Assembly (NCBI RefSeq): GCF_010668395.1
Contig: NZ_WUEY01000023.1
Coordinates: forward strand, 1 to 64,000
DNA from: Martinezella lusitana
GTDB lineage: Bacteria > Pseudomonadota > Alphaproteobacteria > Rhizobiales > Rhizobiaceae
Direction: 5' to 3'
DNA length: 64,000 bases
Below the pieces are notes generated by a model. It was not told the DNA's origin. It was given only the letters and a program-made list of their open reading frames with translations, and did no database searches. A program made the translations under genes and the position numbers. Position 1 is the stretch's first letter. Every line of letters begins with the position of its first letter. Below, one piece after another: positions 33,589 to 42,169 of this stretch.

Positions 33589-35565
33589 ATGAACATGAAG
33601 CATTATCTGGCTTCGGCCGGGCTGCTGCTGACGCTTTGCGCGTCCGCAGCGATGAGCCACCCGCTCGACGGGCTGACGGCGGACGAGTACCAGAAGATCA
33701 ACCAGATCCTGCGTGAGCAGAAGGTGGTCGATGACAACACGCTCTATCCGCTGATCGAACTGAAGGAACCGGCCAAGGCCGACGTCCTGCAGTGGAAGGA
33801 CGGCGACAAGCCGCTCGACCGCGAGGCAAAAGTGCAGCTGACGAGTCCGCAGGGCTTCAAGGAAGCCGTCGTCAACATCACCAAGGGCACGGTCGAGAGC
33901 ACGACGCCGATCAAGGGGCAGCCCATGGTGCTCTTCACCGAGTTCATGGACGCCCTGCAGGGCGTGCTTGGCGATCCGCAGATGATCGCAGGCCTCAAGA
34001 AGCGCGGCCTCACGCCGGACCAGGCCTTCTGCCTGCCGCTGACGGCCGGCAACTTCTTTACCGAGGAATACCAGAATTCCCGCCTGATGAAGGTGCCTTG
34101 CTACCGCGTTCCGGAGGGCTCGAACTATTACGCCAAACCGATCGAGGGCCTCTTTGCCATCTACGATATCGGCAAGAAGAAGGTGTTGAAGGTGATCGAC
34201 ACCGGCGCCATCGAAGGTCCGAAGGACAATTGGGGCTATACCGAGAAGGAAGTGGCCGAGCGCGAGCCGCTGCGCCCGCAGACCAATCTCGCGACGCTCT
34301 CGCAGCAGGGCGGCCCGAACTACAAGATATCGGGCAGTCATCTCGAATGGGACATGTGGCGCTTCAATTTCCGCGTCGACAAGCGCCCGGGCCTCGTCCT
34401 CTCCAACCTCGACGTGAAGGACGGCGACACCTGGCGCTCGGTGATCTACCAGTCGCATCTCTCGGAAGTCTTCGTGCCTTACATGGACCCGACCGAGGGC
34501 TGGTACTGGCGCACCTACATGGACAGCGGAGAATACGGTTTCGGCCTGTTCCTCAGCCCGCTGCGGGCCGGCCTCGACTGCCCGAGCTACGCGACCTTCC
34601 TGCCGGCGACCATCGCCGATGACAAGGGCAACCCGCTGACCATCCCGAACGCCATCTGCGTCTTCGAGCGCAGCATCGGCGATCCGGCGTGGCGCCATTT
34701 CGAGGTCTTTGCGCAGACGCCGGACAAGCCGGTTCCGGCGGAAGGCCGGCCGGGCAGCGAGCTTGTCGTGCGCACGGCGTCGGAAGTCGGCAATTACGAT
34801 TATCTTATCGACTACCGGCTCCAGCCGGACGGCCAGATCCGCATCATGATCGGCGCGACCGGCCTCGATGCCGTCAAGGGCGTTCAGTCGACCTCGATGG
34901 ATGATCCGACCGCTGCCGCGGACACCGCGCACGGCACGCTGATCGCGCCAAATCTGGTGGCCGCAAATCACGACCACTATTTCAACTTCCGCATCGACTT
35001 CGACGTCGACCAGCCGGCCAACCATTTCGGCACGATGGATATCGTCCCGGCCAAGGTCGACGCGAAGAACCCGCGTCGCTCGATGTGGACGGTCCAGCAT
35101 ACGATGCCGAAGACGGAAATGGAGGCGCGCTATCAGCTCTCGGCAATGAAGCCGCGCTACTTCATGATCTCCGACCCTTCGCGCAAAGGCTATCTCGGCC
35201 AGGAGCCGGGCTGGATGATCCATCACGGCGACGTCGCCTACGGCCCCTTCGACTTCGTCAAGGACCCGCCGATGAAGCGCAATGCCTATATCGAATATTC
35301 GGTATGGAACACGGTCTACGACCCGAACCAGCAATATGCCGGCGGCAAGTTCGCCATGCAGAGCGACGGTTCCGACACGCTGCCGGAATGGGTCAAGGCC
35401 AACAAGCCATTGATGGGCAAGGATATCGTCACCTGGTTCACCGCAGGCTTCCATCATATCCCGCGCATGGAGGATTGGCCTGTCATGTCGACCGAGTGGA
35501 AGACGATCCACATCGAGCCGCACAACTTCTTCGCACATAACCCGGCATTGACGCTGCGGAACTGA
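33589..35565 (+). CDS. tynA: Copper amine oxidase (tyramine/phenylethylamine oxidase type)
   Basis: A 658-residue precursor of a periplasmic quinoprotein. The signal peptide covers about residues 1-22. The active-site base lies in Y-M-D-S-G-E-Y-G. The tyrosine that becomes topaquinone is Y403 in N-Y-D-Y, and the copper ligands are H-D-H and a later His in E-P-H-N-F-F. The residue three before that Asn is Glu, where most family members have Thr or Ser. It deaminates a primary amine to aldehyde, ammonia and peroxide. The ATG at 33589 is best spaced from GGGAGG. The peroxide made could be a substrate for nearby peroxidases. Confidence 0.9.
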   Translation: MNMKHYLASAGLLLTLCASAAMSHPLDGLTADEYQKINQILREQKVVDDNTLYPLIELKEPAKADVLQWKDGDKPLDREAKVQLTSPQGFKEAVVNITKGTVESTTPIKGQPMVLFTEFMDALQGVLGDPQMIAGLKKRGLTPDQAFCLPLTAGNFFTEEYQNSRLMKVPCYRVPEGSNYYAKPIEGLFAIYDIGKKKVLKVIDTGAIEGPKDNWGYTEKEVAEREPLRPQTNLATLSQQGGPNYKISGSHLEWDMWRFNFRVDKRPGLVLSNLDVKDGDTWRSVIYQSHLSEVFVPYMDPTEGWYWRTYMDSGEYGFGLFLSPLRAGLDCPSYATFLPATIADDKGNPLTIPNAICVFERSIGDPAWRHFEVFAQTPDKPVPAEGRPGSELVVRTASEVGNYDYLIDYRLQPDGQIRIMIGATGLDAVKGVQSTSMDDPTAAADTAHGTLIAPNLVAANHDHYFNFRIDFDVDQPANHFGTMDIVPAKVDAKNPRRSMWTVQHTMPKTEMEARYQLSAMKPRYFMISDPSRKGYLGQEPGWMIHHGDVAYGPFDFVKDPPMKRNAYIEYSVWNTVYDPNQQYAGGKFAMQSDGSDTLPEWVKANKPLMGKDIVTWFTAGFHHIPRMEDWPVMSTEWKTIHIEPHNFFAHNPALTLRN

Positions 35566-35573
35566 CAATAAGA

Positions 35574-35601
35574 CACCAGCGTCGCTCAGGCGGCGCTGGT
35601 G
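35574..35601 (+). terminator. Hairpin after the amine oxidase gene
   Basis: CACCAGCGTCGC and GCGGCGCTGGTG form a 12-bp stem with one G-T pair and a four-base loop, nine bases past the stop. There is no T-run. It probably marks the mRNA end. Confidence 0.5.
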
Positions 35602-35673
35602 GCATTCCTGCATTGCCGGGGACTGCCCGAGCCGTGAATTCGCTATGCAGGATCATGTCTGCAAGATGTGGAA

Positions 35674-35700
35674 GAAGCCGCGAGCATGGCTCGCGGCTTC
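35674..35700 (-). terminator. Hairpin after the polyamine transporter operon
   Basis: GAAGCCGCGAGC-atg-GCTCGCGGCTTC is a perfect 12-bp stem eight bases beyond the binding-protein stop on the minus strand. The T-rich tail is weak. Confidence 0.55.
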
Positions 35701-35707
35701 CTGTCGT

Positions 35708-36733
35708 TTACTTCTGAAGATCGGTCCAGATCTTGGTATAGATCTTCATGACTTCGGGTGAGCACGTCTGGGCCGGGAACCCGGCGCCGGCCAGCTTCGG
35801 CGGGATGTTGACTTCGGGCGCGGTTTTCATGTCTTCGGGCATGTAGGCGTCGGAACCCATGATCCCGTTGCCGTAGCGAGCATATGCCGAAATCATCGCG
35901 GCGTTCTCCGGCGTCATGATGAAGTTCATGAAAAGCTTGGCATTGTCGACATTCTTGGCGTCGGCCAAAATCGCCACATTGTCCATGAAGACGGGAAAGC
36001 CTTCCTGCGGGAAACCGAATTCCAGTTTTGGATTGACCAACCGGCTGCGGAAGGACGAGCCATTCCAGTTCATGCCGGCTGCGATGTCGCCCTGGGCCAG
36101 CTGCTCGACGGTGCCGTAATCCATGGAAAGCCAGTTCGGCTTGGCCGCAACGAGCAGGTCGCGCACCTTCTTCAGGACGGTCATGTCGTTGGAGCAGGTC
36201 TTGCCGCCCACGTAGTTTACGGCCAGCGCCATGAGATCGTTCATCTCCGGCACGATGTTGATCTTGCCCTTCAGCTCCGGCGGGGGATTGAAGAGGATGG
36301 CGGAAGTGTTGATGTCGCCCTTGTAGACATCCCGGTTCACTGAAATCCCGACCGTTCCCCATTGCCAGGGTACGGTGTAGTGGCGGCCCGGGTCGAACTC
36401 CGGATTGCGCCATTTCGGGTCGACGTTCTTGAAATTCTCCATCTGGTCCGGCCGAGCCTCTAGCAGAAGGCCTTTCTCGATCCAGATCGGCACGTAGATC
36501 CCCGCCGGAACGACGATGTCGAAGCCGTGACCACCGGCCTCCACCTTGGCAAGGGCGGTGTCGTTGCTGTCGTAGTCCGTGACGGTGACCTTCACATGGT
36601 AGGTGTCTTCGAACTTCTTGACGAGATCCGGAGGCGTGTAGTTGCCCCAGTTATAGATGTTCAGCTGGCCGTCTGCCAGGGCAGGTGCTGCACTCAGGGC
36701 AGCAATGGTAAGGGCGGAAAGAAAGGTTTTCAT
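35708..36733 (-). CDS. Polyamine-type ABC transporter, periplasmic binding protein (PotD/PotF-like)
   Basis: A 341-residue precursor. The signal peptide (cleavage near A-L-A-D) is followed by the PotD opening L-N-I-Y-N-W-G-N-Y. Periplasmic polyamine-type features include a Y-D-S-N segment and acidic residues that can bind amines. AGAGGAG stands before the ATG at 36733; an upstream start at 36778 lies within the permease gene. It is the last gene of a five-gene operon that starts with a ureohydrolase, so the ligand may be putrescine, agmatine or a guanidino acid. Confidence 0.87.
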   Translation of the reverse strand: MKTFLSALTIAALSAAPALADGQLNIYNWGNYTPPDLVKKFEDTYHVKVTVTDYDSNDTALAKVEAGGHGFDIVVPAGIYVPIWIEKGLLLEARPDQMENFKNVDPKWRNPEFDPGRHYTVPWQWGTVGISVNRDVYKGDINTSAILFNPPPELKGKINIVPEMNDLMALAVNYVGGKTCSNDMTVLKKVRDLLVAAKPNWLSMDYGTVEQLAQGDIAAGMNWNGSSFRSRLVNPKLEFGFPQEGFPVFMDNVAILADAKNVDNAKLFMNFIMTPENAAMISAYARYGNGIMGSDAYMPEDMKTAPEVNIPPKLAGAGFPAQTCSPEVMKIYTKIWTDLQK

Positions 36734-36764
36734 TGGTTCTCCTCTTTGGTTGTTCTTGTCTGCG

Positions 36765-37574
36765 CTATCGTTTTTCACGGCTTGCGAAGAAGAAGGCGAC
36801 GACCATGATCACGGAAATGACCAGCAGAATGGTCGAGATCGCGTTGATTTCCGGCGTCAGATTGCGGCGCATCTGTCCCAGCATGTAGGTTGGGAGGGTG
36901 TCCTGTCCGGCGCTTTTCACGAATTCGGTGATGACCACGTCGTCCAGCGAGGTCACGAATGCCAGCATGGCGCCGGCCAGGATGCCGGGCCAAAGCAAGG
37001 GAAAGGTGATGTAGCGGAAGCTGCGCCACGGTCTTGCATAGAGATCGGCCGCGGCCTGTTCCAGTGTTGCGTCCATGCCCTGGAGGCGGGCGCGAACCGG
37101 CATGAACGCAAAGGGAATGCAGAAAGCGGAATGGGCGAGAATGAGGTAGCCGATGCCCGAATAGCCGGTCTGCACCTTGATCGCCGCAAAGACGACGAGA
37201 AGCGCGACCGCGGTCACGATTTCCGGCACCATCAGCGGCTGATTGATGAGCGCGAAGATGGTGGTCCTTCCCCTGAAGTTCTTTCCGCGCGTCATCGGCA
37301 ACGCGGCAAGCACCGCAACGGTGGTCGAGATGATCGTCGCTGCCGCAGCGATCAGCATCGAACGCAATGTCGCTTCCTGCACGAGTTCGTTGTGCCAGGC
37401 GGAGACATACCAGGTCAGCGAAAAGCCGCTCCAGCTCGTCAGCGCCAGCCCGCTGTTGAACGAGAAGACGACCATCAGGATGATGGGCAGATACAGCATG
37501 ACGAAGCTGAAAATGGCAATCGTCGTGAAACCGGTCTGCCGCCGCAGGTCGAAGGTCTTGCGAGATTCAGCCAT
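36765..37574 (-). CDS. Polyamine-type ABC permease (PotI/PotC-like)
   Basis: A 269-residue inner-membrane protein with six spans. The cytoplasmic EAA loop reads E-Q-A-A-A-D-L-Y near residue 167, and S-L-D-D-V-V-I-T-E-F near 217 is the hallmark of the PotC/PotI branch. The start overlaps the upstream permease gene by eight bases. It forms a heterodimeric channel with that permease. Confidence 0.88.
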   Translation of the reverse strand: MAESRKTFDLRRQTGFTTIAIFSFVMLYLPIILMVVFSFNSGLALTSWSGFSLTWYVSAWHNELVQEATLRSMLIAAAATIISTTVAVLAALPMTRGKNFRGRTTIFALINQPLMVPEIVTAVALLVVFAAIKVQTGYSGIGYLILAHSAFCIPFAFMPVRARLQGMDATLEQAAADLYARPWRSFRYITFPLLWPGILAGAMLAFVTSLDDVVITEFVKSAGQDTLPTYMLGQMRRNLTPEINAISTILLVISVIMVVAFFFASREKR

Positions 37575-38496
37575 GTCGATCTCCCTCGGCTCCTGCCGAG
37601 CGCACGTAGAATATCAGTGCCACGGTCACCACGAGCAGCAAGGTCAGCGACAGAGCGGCGCCAAGCGGCCAGTTGCGCGCCTGTCCGAACTGGAGCTCGA
37701 TGAGGTTGCCCAGCATGAGCTGGGTGCCGCCGCCGAGAATTCGTGGGGTCACGTAGGCGCCCAGAGACGGTACGAAGACAAGGATCGACCCCGCGACGAT
37801 ACCGGGCTTCACGGCCGGTATGATGATCTTGCGCAATACGCGGCTGCGGGTCGCATAGAGGTCGAAGGCGGCCTCGATCAGGGAGAAATCCAGCCGCTCC
37901 ATGGAGGCGTAAAGCGGCAGGACCATCAGCGGCAGGAAGACGTAGACCATGCCGAGCAGGATGGCGAAGTCGGTAAACATCATCTGTATCGGCTGCTGGA
38001 TGACCCCTAGCGAGAGCAGGATGCCGTTCAGGATGCCTTCGTTGCGGATCAATCCCATGATGGCGAATGTGCGGATCAGCAGGTTCGTCCAGAAGGGAAT
38101 GGTAATCAGCAACATCCAGAAATCGCGCTGCCGGGGAGGCCGGGTGGCGATGAAATAGGCTGTCGGAAAGCCGAATACGATGCAAAAGAACGTCGTCAGC
38201 AGCGAAAGCTTGACGGAGCGCCACAGGATCATGATGTGGGCATCGGCAAGGCTGAGCGTGCCGTCGAACGGATCGCGGGACGCAAAGACGCCGATCCAGC
38301 CGTCCCAGGAAAAATGCCAGACCACTCCGCCGTAGTCGCCGGCGGTCAGGAAGGAATAGACCACCACGACGAGCAGTGGCCCGATGGCGGCGGCCAACAG
38401 GATCACCAGCGCGGGAAGAAGCATGAGCCACCGGTTGCGGCTTTCCCGCCGCTCGGCAGCGATGATGTCGGGCAGTCGCGTTGCAAGCTGTGCCAT
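37567..38496 (-). CDS. Polyamine-type ABC permease (PotH/PotB-like)
   Basis: A 309-residue permease with six spans. Its EAA loop is E-A-A-F-D-L-Y-A near residue 200, and the V-P-S-L-G-A-Y-V-T-P-R-I-L-G-G segment is typical of the PotB/PotH branch. GGGAG precedes the ATG at 38496, four bases after the ATPase stop. The longer frame to 38631 is in the ATPase gene and has no membrane character. Confidence 0.88.
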   Translation of the reverse strand: MAQLATRLPDIIAAERRESRNRWLMLLPALVILLAAAIGPLLVVVVYSFLTAGDYGGVVWHFSWDGWIGVFASRDPFDGTLSLADAHIMILWRSVKLSLLTTFFCIVFGFPTAYFIATRPPRQRDFWMLLITIPFWTNLLIRTFAIMGLIRNEGILNGILLSLGVIQQPIQMMFTDFAILLGMVYVFLPLMVLPLYASMERLDFSLIEAAFDLYATRSRVLRKIIIPAVKPGIVAGSILVFVPSLGAYVTPRILGGGTQLMLGNLIELQFGQARNWPLGAALSLTLLLVVTVALIFYVRSAGAEGDRHG

Positions 38497-38500
38497 CGTG

Positions 38501-39568
38501 TCAGTCTCCCAACACCTGGGCCGCTTGCGGCTCGAACCGGATGCCGAGGCGCTGGCCGGGCTGGAAGGCGGCCATCTGGCTCGGGTTGTTTTGCCGGCGC
38601 ACGACGAAACGCGCGCCGTCGGCGAGCGCAAGATGGAAATGCGTGTCGGTTCCGCAATAGACGACGTCGTCCAGCACGCCCGAAAGCGGAGCGTCGGCGA
38701 TATCCTCCTGCAGCTGCGCGTGTTCGGGACGGACCGCCAGGGTTACCTTCCCCGCCGCCGGCGCTGCTCCCTCGGGCATTCGCGGGCTCATCCGAGTGCC
38801 ACCCGGCAACTCTACCGTACCGGCATCGAGATAGACCGCCTCGACGAAGTTGGTGTCGCCGATGAAGTCGGCTACGAACCGGCGGGAAGGATGGTCGTAG
38901 ATATCGCGCGGGGTGCCGATCTGGAGGATCCGGCCGGCGCTCATCACGGCGATGCGGTCGCTCATGGTGAGAGCTTCCTCCTGATCGTGCGTGACGAAGA
39001 TGAAGGTGATGCCGGTTGCGGCCTGCAGCCGCTTCAGCTCGATCTGCATTTCCTTACGCAGCTTCAGATCGAGCGCAGACAGCGATTCATCGAGCAGGAG
39101 AACCTTTGGTTTCGGGGCGAGAGCGCGAGCCAGCGCCACACGCTGCTGCTGGCCGCCGGAAAGCTCCGCCGGGCGCCGGCTGGCCATGGGCGACATCTTC
39201 ACCAGCGCCAGCATTTCCTCCACGGTGCGGGCGATTTCCTGCTTCGGGCGGTTCAGCATGGCCAGGCCGAAGCCGACATTTTCGGCGACCGTCATGTGCG
39301 GAAACAGGGCGTAGTTCTGAAAAACGGTGTTTACCGGCCGCTCAAAGGGTGGCAAGCCCAGAATGTCCTTGCCACCGAGCCGGATGGCGCCGGAATGGGG
39401 TCTGATAAACCCCGCGATGGAGCGCAGAAGCGTTGTCTTCCCGCAACCCGACGGGCCGAGAAGGGTAAAAAACTCCTTCTCCTTCACCGTCACGGACACA
39501 TCGTCCAGCGCGACGAATGCTCCCGGCCCAACTCCAAACCGGATACTGACGCGATCAACTTCTATCAA
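38501..39568 (-). CDS. Polyamine-type ABC ATPase (PotA/PotG-like)
   Basis: A 355-residue ATPase. Walker A is G-P-S-G-C-G-K-T-T near residue 38, the signature is L-S-G-G-Q-Q-Q-R, Walker B is V-L-L-L-D-E-S-L-S-A-L-D with Ser after D-E, and a C-terminal TOBE-type regulatory domain follows. The start codon is TTG, supported by GGAGGAG at ideal spacing; no in-frame ATG is close. It follows the ureohydrolase by 34 bases and precedes two permeases and the binding protein. Confidence 0.9.
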   Translation of the reverse strand: MIEVDRVSIRFGVGPGAFVALDDVSVTVKEKEFFTLLGPSGCGKTTLLRSIAGFIRPHSGAIRLGGKDILGLPPFERPVNTVFQNYALFPHMTVAENVGFGLAMLNRPKQEIARTVEEMLALVKMSPMASRRPAELSGGQQQRVALARALAPKPKVLLLDESLSALDLKLRKEMQIELKRLQAATGITFIFVTHDQEEALTMSDRIAVMSAGRILQIGTPRDIYDHPSRRFVADFIGDTNFVEAVYLDAGTVELPGGTRMSPRMPEGAAPAAGKVTLAVRPEHAQLQEDIADAPLSGVLDDVVYCGTDTHFHLALADGARFVVRRQNNPSQMAAFQPGQRLGIRFEPQAAQVLGD

Positions 39569-39602
39569 TAATTCTCTCCTCCACTATAGGCTGGCGTGCC
39601 GG

Positions 39603-40550
39603 CTATGACTGTTTCGCCACGCCGGGCAGCACGCAAAGCATCTCGTAAAGGAAGTTTGCCGCGATTACCGCCGTGTTGCCCGACGGATCGTAAGGCGGCG
39701 ACACTTCCACCAGGTCACCGCCGACAAGGTTGAGGCCCGCGCAGCCACGGATGATTTCGAGGCCCTGCTGGGTGGTGAGGCCCGCCACTTCGACGGTTCC
39801 GGTGCCTGGCGCAAAAGCCGGATCGAGGCTGTCGATGTCATAGCTCAGATAGACCGGCGCATCGCCGATTTTCGCGCGGATTTCAGCCATCAGCGGCGTC
39901 AACGATTTCCACCAGCACTCCTCCGCCTGGATGCACGTCCAACCCTGCTTGCGCCCCCAGTTGAAATCGTCGGGGCTGTAGCCGGTGCCGCGCAGGCCGA
40001 TCTGGAACACCTTGTCGTTCTGGAGGCAGCCGTCCTCGAAGGCGCGGCGGAACGGGCAGCCATGGGCGACGGTTTCGCCGAACATATGCTCGTTCGTATC
40101 GGAATGCGCGTCGACGTGAATGAGAGCGACGGGTCCGTGCTTCTCCTTGACGGCCCGCAGGATCGGCCAGGTCAGCGTGTGGTCGCCGCCGAGCGTCAGC
40201 GGCTTGGCTCCGTGCCGGAAAATCCCGCGATAGAATTCGGTGATGATGTCGACCGACTTTTTCAGGTCGAAGGTATTGATCGGCACATCGCCGATGTCGG
40301 CAACCTGAAGCCGCTCGAAGGGGGCGGCCCCCGTCGCCATATTGTAAGGCCGGATCATCCGGCTCTCGTCCCGGATCTGCCGGGGGCCCATCCGCGTACC
40401 GGATCGGTTCGACGTGCCGATATCCATGGGAATGCCGACAAAGCATGCGTCCAGCCCTTCGGCTGTTTTCGCCGCGGGCAGACGCATCATTGTGACCGGC
40501 CCGCCGAAGCGGGGCATTTCGTTACCACCTAAGGGCTGATTGAATACCAT
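39603..40550 (-). CDS. Ureohydrolase (agmatinase/guanidino-acid hydrolase type)
   Basis: A 315-residue Mn-type ureohydrolase. All metal ligands are seen: G-G-D-H-T near residue 119, H-V-D-A-H-S-D near 144 and S-Y-D-I-D-S-L-D-P-A-F-A-P-G-T-G near 230. It removes urea from a guanidino compound such as agmatine, guanidinobutyrate or guanidinopropionate. Start at 40550 was preferred because the longer frame to 40664 adds residues without family character. It heads the transporter operon, so the imported compound is probably its substrate or leads to it. The guanidino specificity is not readable by eye. Confidence 0.85.
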   Translation of the reverse strand: MVFNQPLGGNEMPRFGGPVTMMRLPAAKTAEGLDACFVGIPMDIGTSNRSGTRMGPRQIRDESRMIRPYNMATGAAPFERLQVADIGDVPINTFDLKKSVDIITEFYRGIFRHGAKPLTLGGDHTLTWPILRAVKEKHGPVALIHVDAHSDTNEHMFGETVAHGCPFRRAFEDGCLQNDKVFQIGLRGTGYSPDDFNWGRKQGWTCIQAEECWWKSLTPLMAEIRAKIGDAPVYLSYDIDSLDPAFAPGTGTVEVAGLTTQQGLEIIRGCAGLNLVGGDLVEVSPPYDPSGNTAVIAANFLYEMLCVLPGVAKQS

Positions 40551-40689
40551 TGATCCACTCGAAAGTTCACACTCCGAGCAGATTGGAGACAGTTCCGTGG
40601 CAGTAACATTCCAATGTGCAGGAATTTGCGTTGAGAAATCCGAATGTAATGCCGGCGAGGGCATTCCATCTCGTCAAACCCTGCCGTTG

Positions 40690-41610
40690 TCAGGACGACT
40701 TGCCCGCCTTGGCGGCATGGGGGCGGTGCAGGCCGATCAATGTTTCCTTGAACAGCTGAAAGGTGCGGGGATGCTGTCCGCTCTTCTGCACCAGCTGCAT
40801 CTGGCAGCTGAAATTGTCTTCATGCGGCGGCAAGCGCCTCAGCCGCCCCTCCAGGACATAGCGGGCGGCGGCGTGGTCGGGCAGAAGCCCGACATAGGCG
40901 CCGCTCAGCACGAACAGGATCTGCGCTTCGATCTGATCGACGATCCGGTCTGCCTCGATGACCTGCTGCGCCTTTTTTCGCTGGCGGCTCCAGTAGCCGC
41001 GATGGACCCAGACACACTGGTCCATATGCTCTTGCGTGATCTGTTCCTCCGGCATGGCGAAGAGCACATGTGCCTTCCCGCAATAGAGCGAGTGGCTTTC
41101 CATATAGAGATCGGAATAGGAAAGTCCCTTGATCCTCGTATCGAAGCTGCCGATGCCTGCGTGAATGTCGCCATCGGAAACCCTGCGCAGGATCGATCCG
41201 GGCGTGTCGACCTCCAGTTCCAGCCGGATGCCGGGCGCCTTTTCCGTCAGCCTCATGATCGCATCGGTCAGTTTCAGCGTCGTATCCGTGGCGATGCAAT
41301 CCACGACGGCTATTTTCAATTGGCCGACCAGGCTGCCTTTCAGGGATGTCAAAGCAGTGGAGTGGACGTCTATGCGGCGCAGGAGATCGACGGCGATCTC
41401 ATGCACATGGCGCCCCTTTTCCGTCATCTGGAATCCGCGCCGCCCGCGTTGGCAAAGGATGACCCCAAGCCGGGCCTCAAGCGCGGTAATATGGTTCGAT
41501 ATCGTCGGCTGGCTGAGGCCAAGTTCGGCCTGGGCAGCCGAAAAACCTCCATTGCGGACGACGCTGTCGAATACGGCCAGGAGATGAAGATCTGTGCCAG
41601 AAATTTTCAT
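40690..41610 (-). CDS. LysR-family transcriptional regulator
   Basis: A 306-residue regulator. The N-terminal winged helix contains G-F-S-A-A-Q-A-E-L-G-L-S-Q-P-T-I-S-N-H-I-T-A-L, and a type-2 periplasmic-like effector domain follows. The start at 41610 removes 73 residues of unrelated upstream frame, though its ribosome site is weak. It is divergent from the cupin/flavoprotein operon and lies upstream of the ureohydrolase gene on the same strand. It could control both polyamine operons. Confidence 0.85.
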   Translation of the reverse strand: MKISGTDLHLLAVFDSVVRNGGFSAAQAELGLSQPTISNHITALEARLGVILCQRGRRGFQMTEKGRHVHEIAVDLLRRIDVHSTALTSLKGSLVGQLKIAVVDCIATDTTLKLTDAIMRLTEKAPGIRLELEVDTPGSILRRVSDGDIHAGIGSFDTRIKGLSYSDLYMESHSLYCGKAHVLFAMPEEQITQEHMDQCVWVHRGYWSRQRKKAQQVIEADRIVDQIEAQILFVLSGAYVGLLPDHAAARYVLEGRLRRLPPHEDNFSCQMQLVQKSGQHPRTFQLFKETLIGLHRPHAAKAGKSS

Positions 41611-41734
41611 GCATTCATTGAGAGGAGCAAATCCAAACAAATGTAAAGCGTGATTTTCCCTTTGCTGGTCGGTCTCTACAAATCTCCTCATCAAGGCGGC
41701 CTGCTTCCATGGGCTGCACGAAGAGGAGCTTGAG

Positions 41735-42100
41735 GTGAATTCCATCATTCGATTGTCCAGCGAAGGACTTAGCACCGGTGCGCTTGAACCTTGCGCTGTC
41801 GTTCCGCCCGAAGCGGTCCTGAGCGGCAAGCCCGAGGAGAGCGGTGCGATGCACTACGAAACCAAGGACGGCAAGTTCCTGGTCGGCACCTGGGAATGCA
41901 CGCCCTATGCCGAAACGTTGAGCTACCCCGAGACCAGCGAGTTCTGCATCGTGCTTTCGGGCCGGGTTGCCCTGACGGGCCAGGACGGCAGGACGGAAGT
42001 ATTCGGACCGGGCGACAGTTACATCGTTCCCAAGGGTTTCGAAGGCCGATTCGAGGTCCTGGAAACGTTGCGCAAGGTCTACGTTCTGCTGAATGGCTGA
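41735..42100 (+). CDS. Small cupin-domain protein
   Basis: A 121-residue single cupin with E-F-C-I-V-L-S-G-R-V and G-P-G-D-S-Y-I-V-P-K-G-F, the two cupin motifs. The metal-ligand His pair is largely replaced (E at the first site, no H-x-H), so it may bind a ligand rather than catalyse. The start is GTG with GAGGAG six bases upstream. It precedes the gamma-glutamylputrescine-oxidase-like gene; similar small cupins often accompany polyamine-degradation genes. Confidence 0.78.
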   Translation: MNSIIRLSSEGLSTGALEPCAVVPPEAVLSGKPEESGAMHYETKDGKFLVGTWECTPYAETLSYPETSEFCIVLSGRVALTGQDGRTEVFGPGDSYIVPKGFEGRFEVLETLRKVYVLLNG

Positions 42101-42169
42101 ACGGCCGATGAATCATGAGCGGACGCCGCCGCGCGTCTGCTTTTCATGAAGACGATCCAAGAGAACTCA

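Noticed and set aside
31980..33596. 538-codon minus-strand frame opposite the FeaB-like gene
   Set aside because: Same reason; no recognised motif and no promoter context.
33433..35613. 726-codon minus-strand frame opposite the copper amine oxidase gene
   Set aside because: His/Arg/Asp-rich shadow of a strongly biased gene; the plus-strand product has all catalytic residues.
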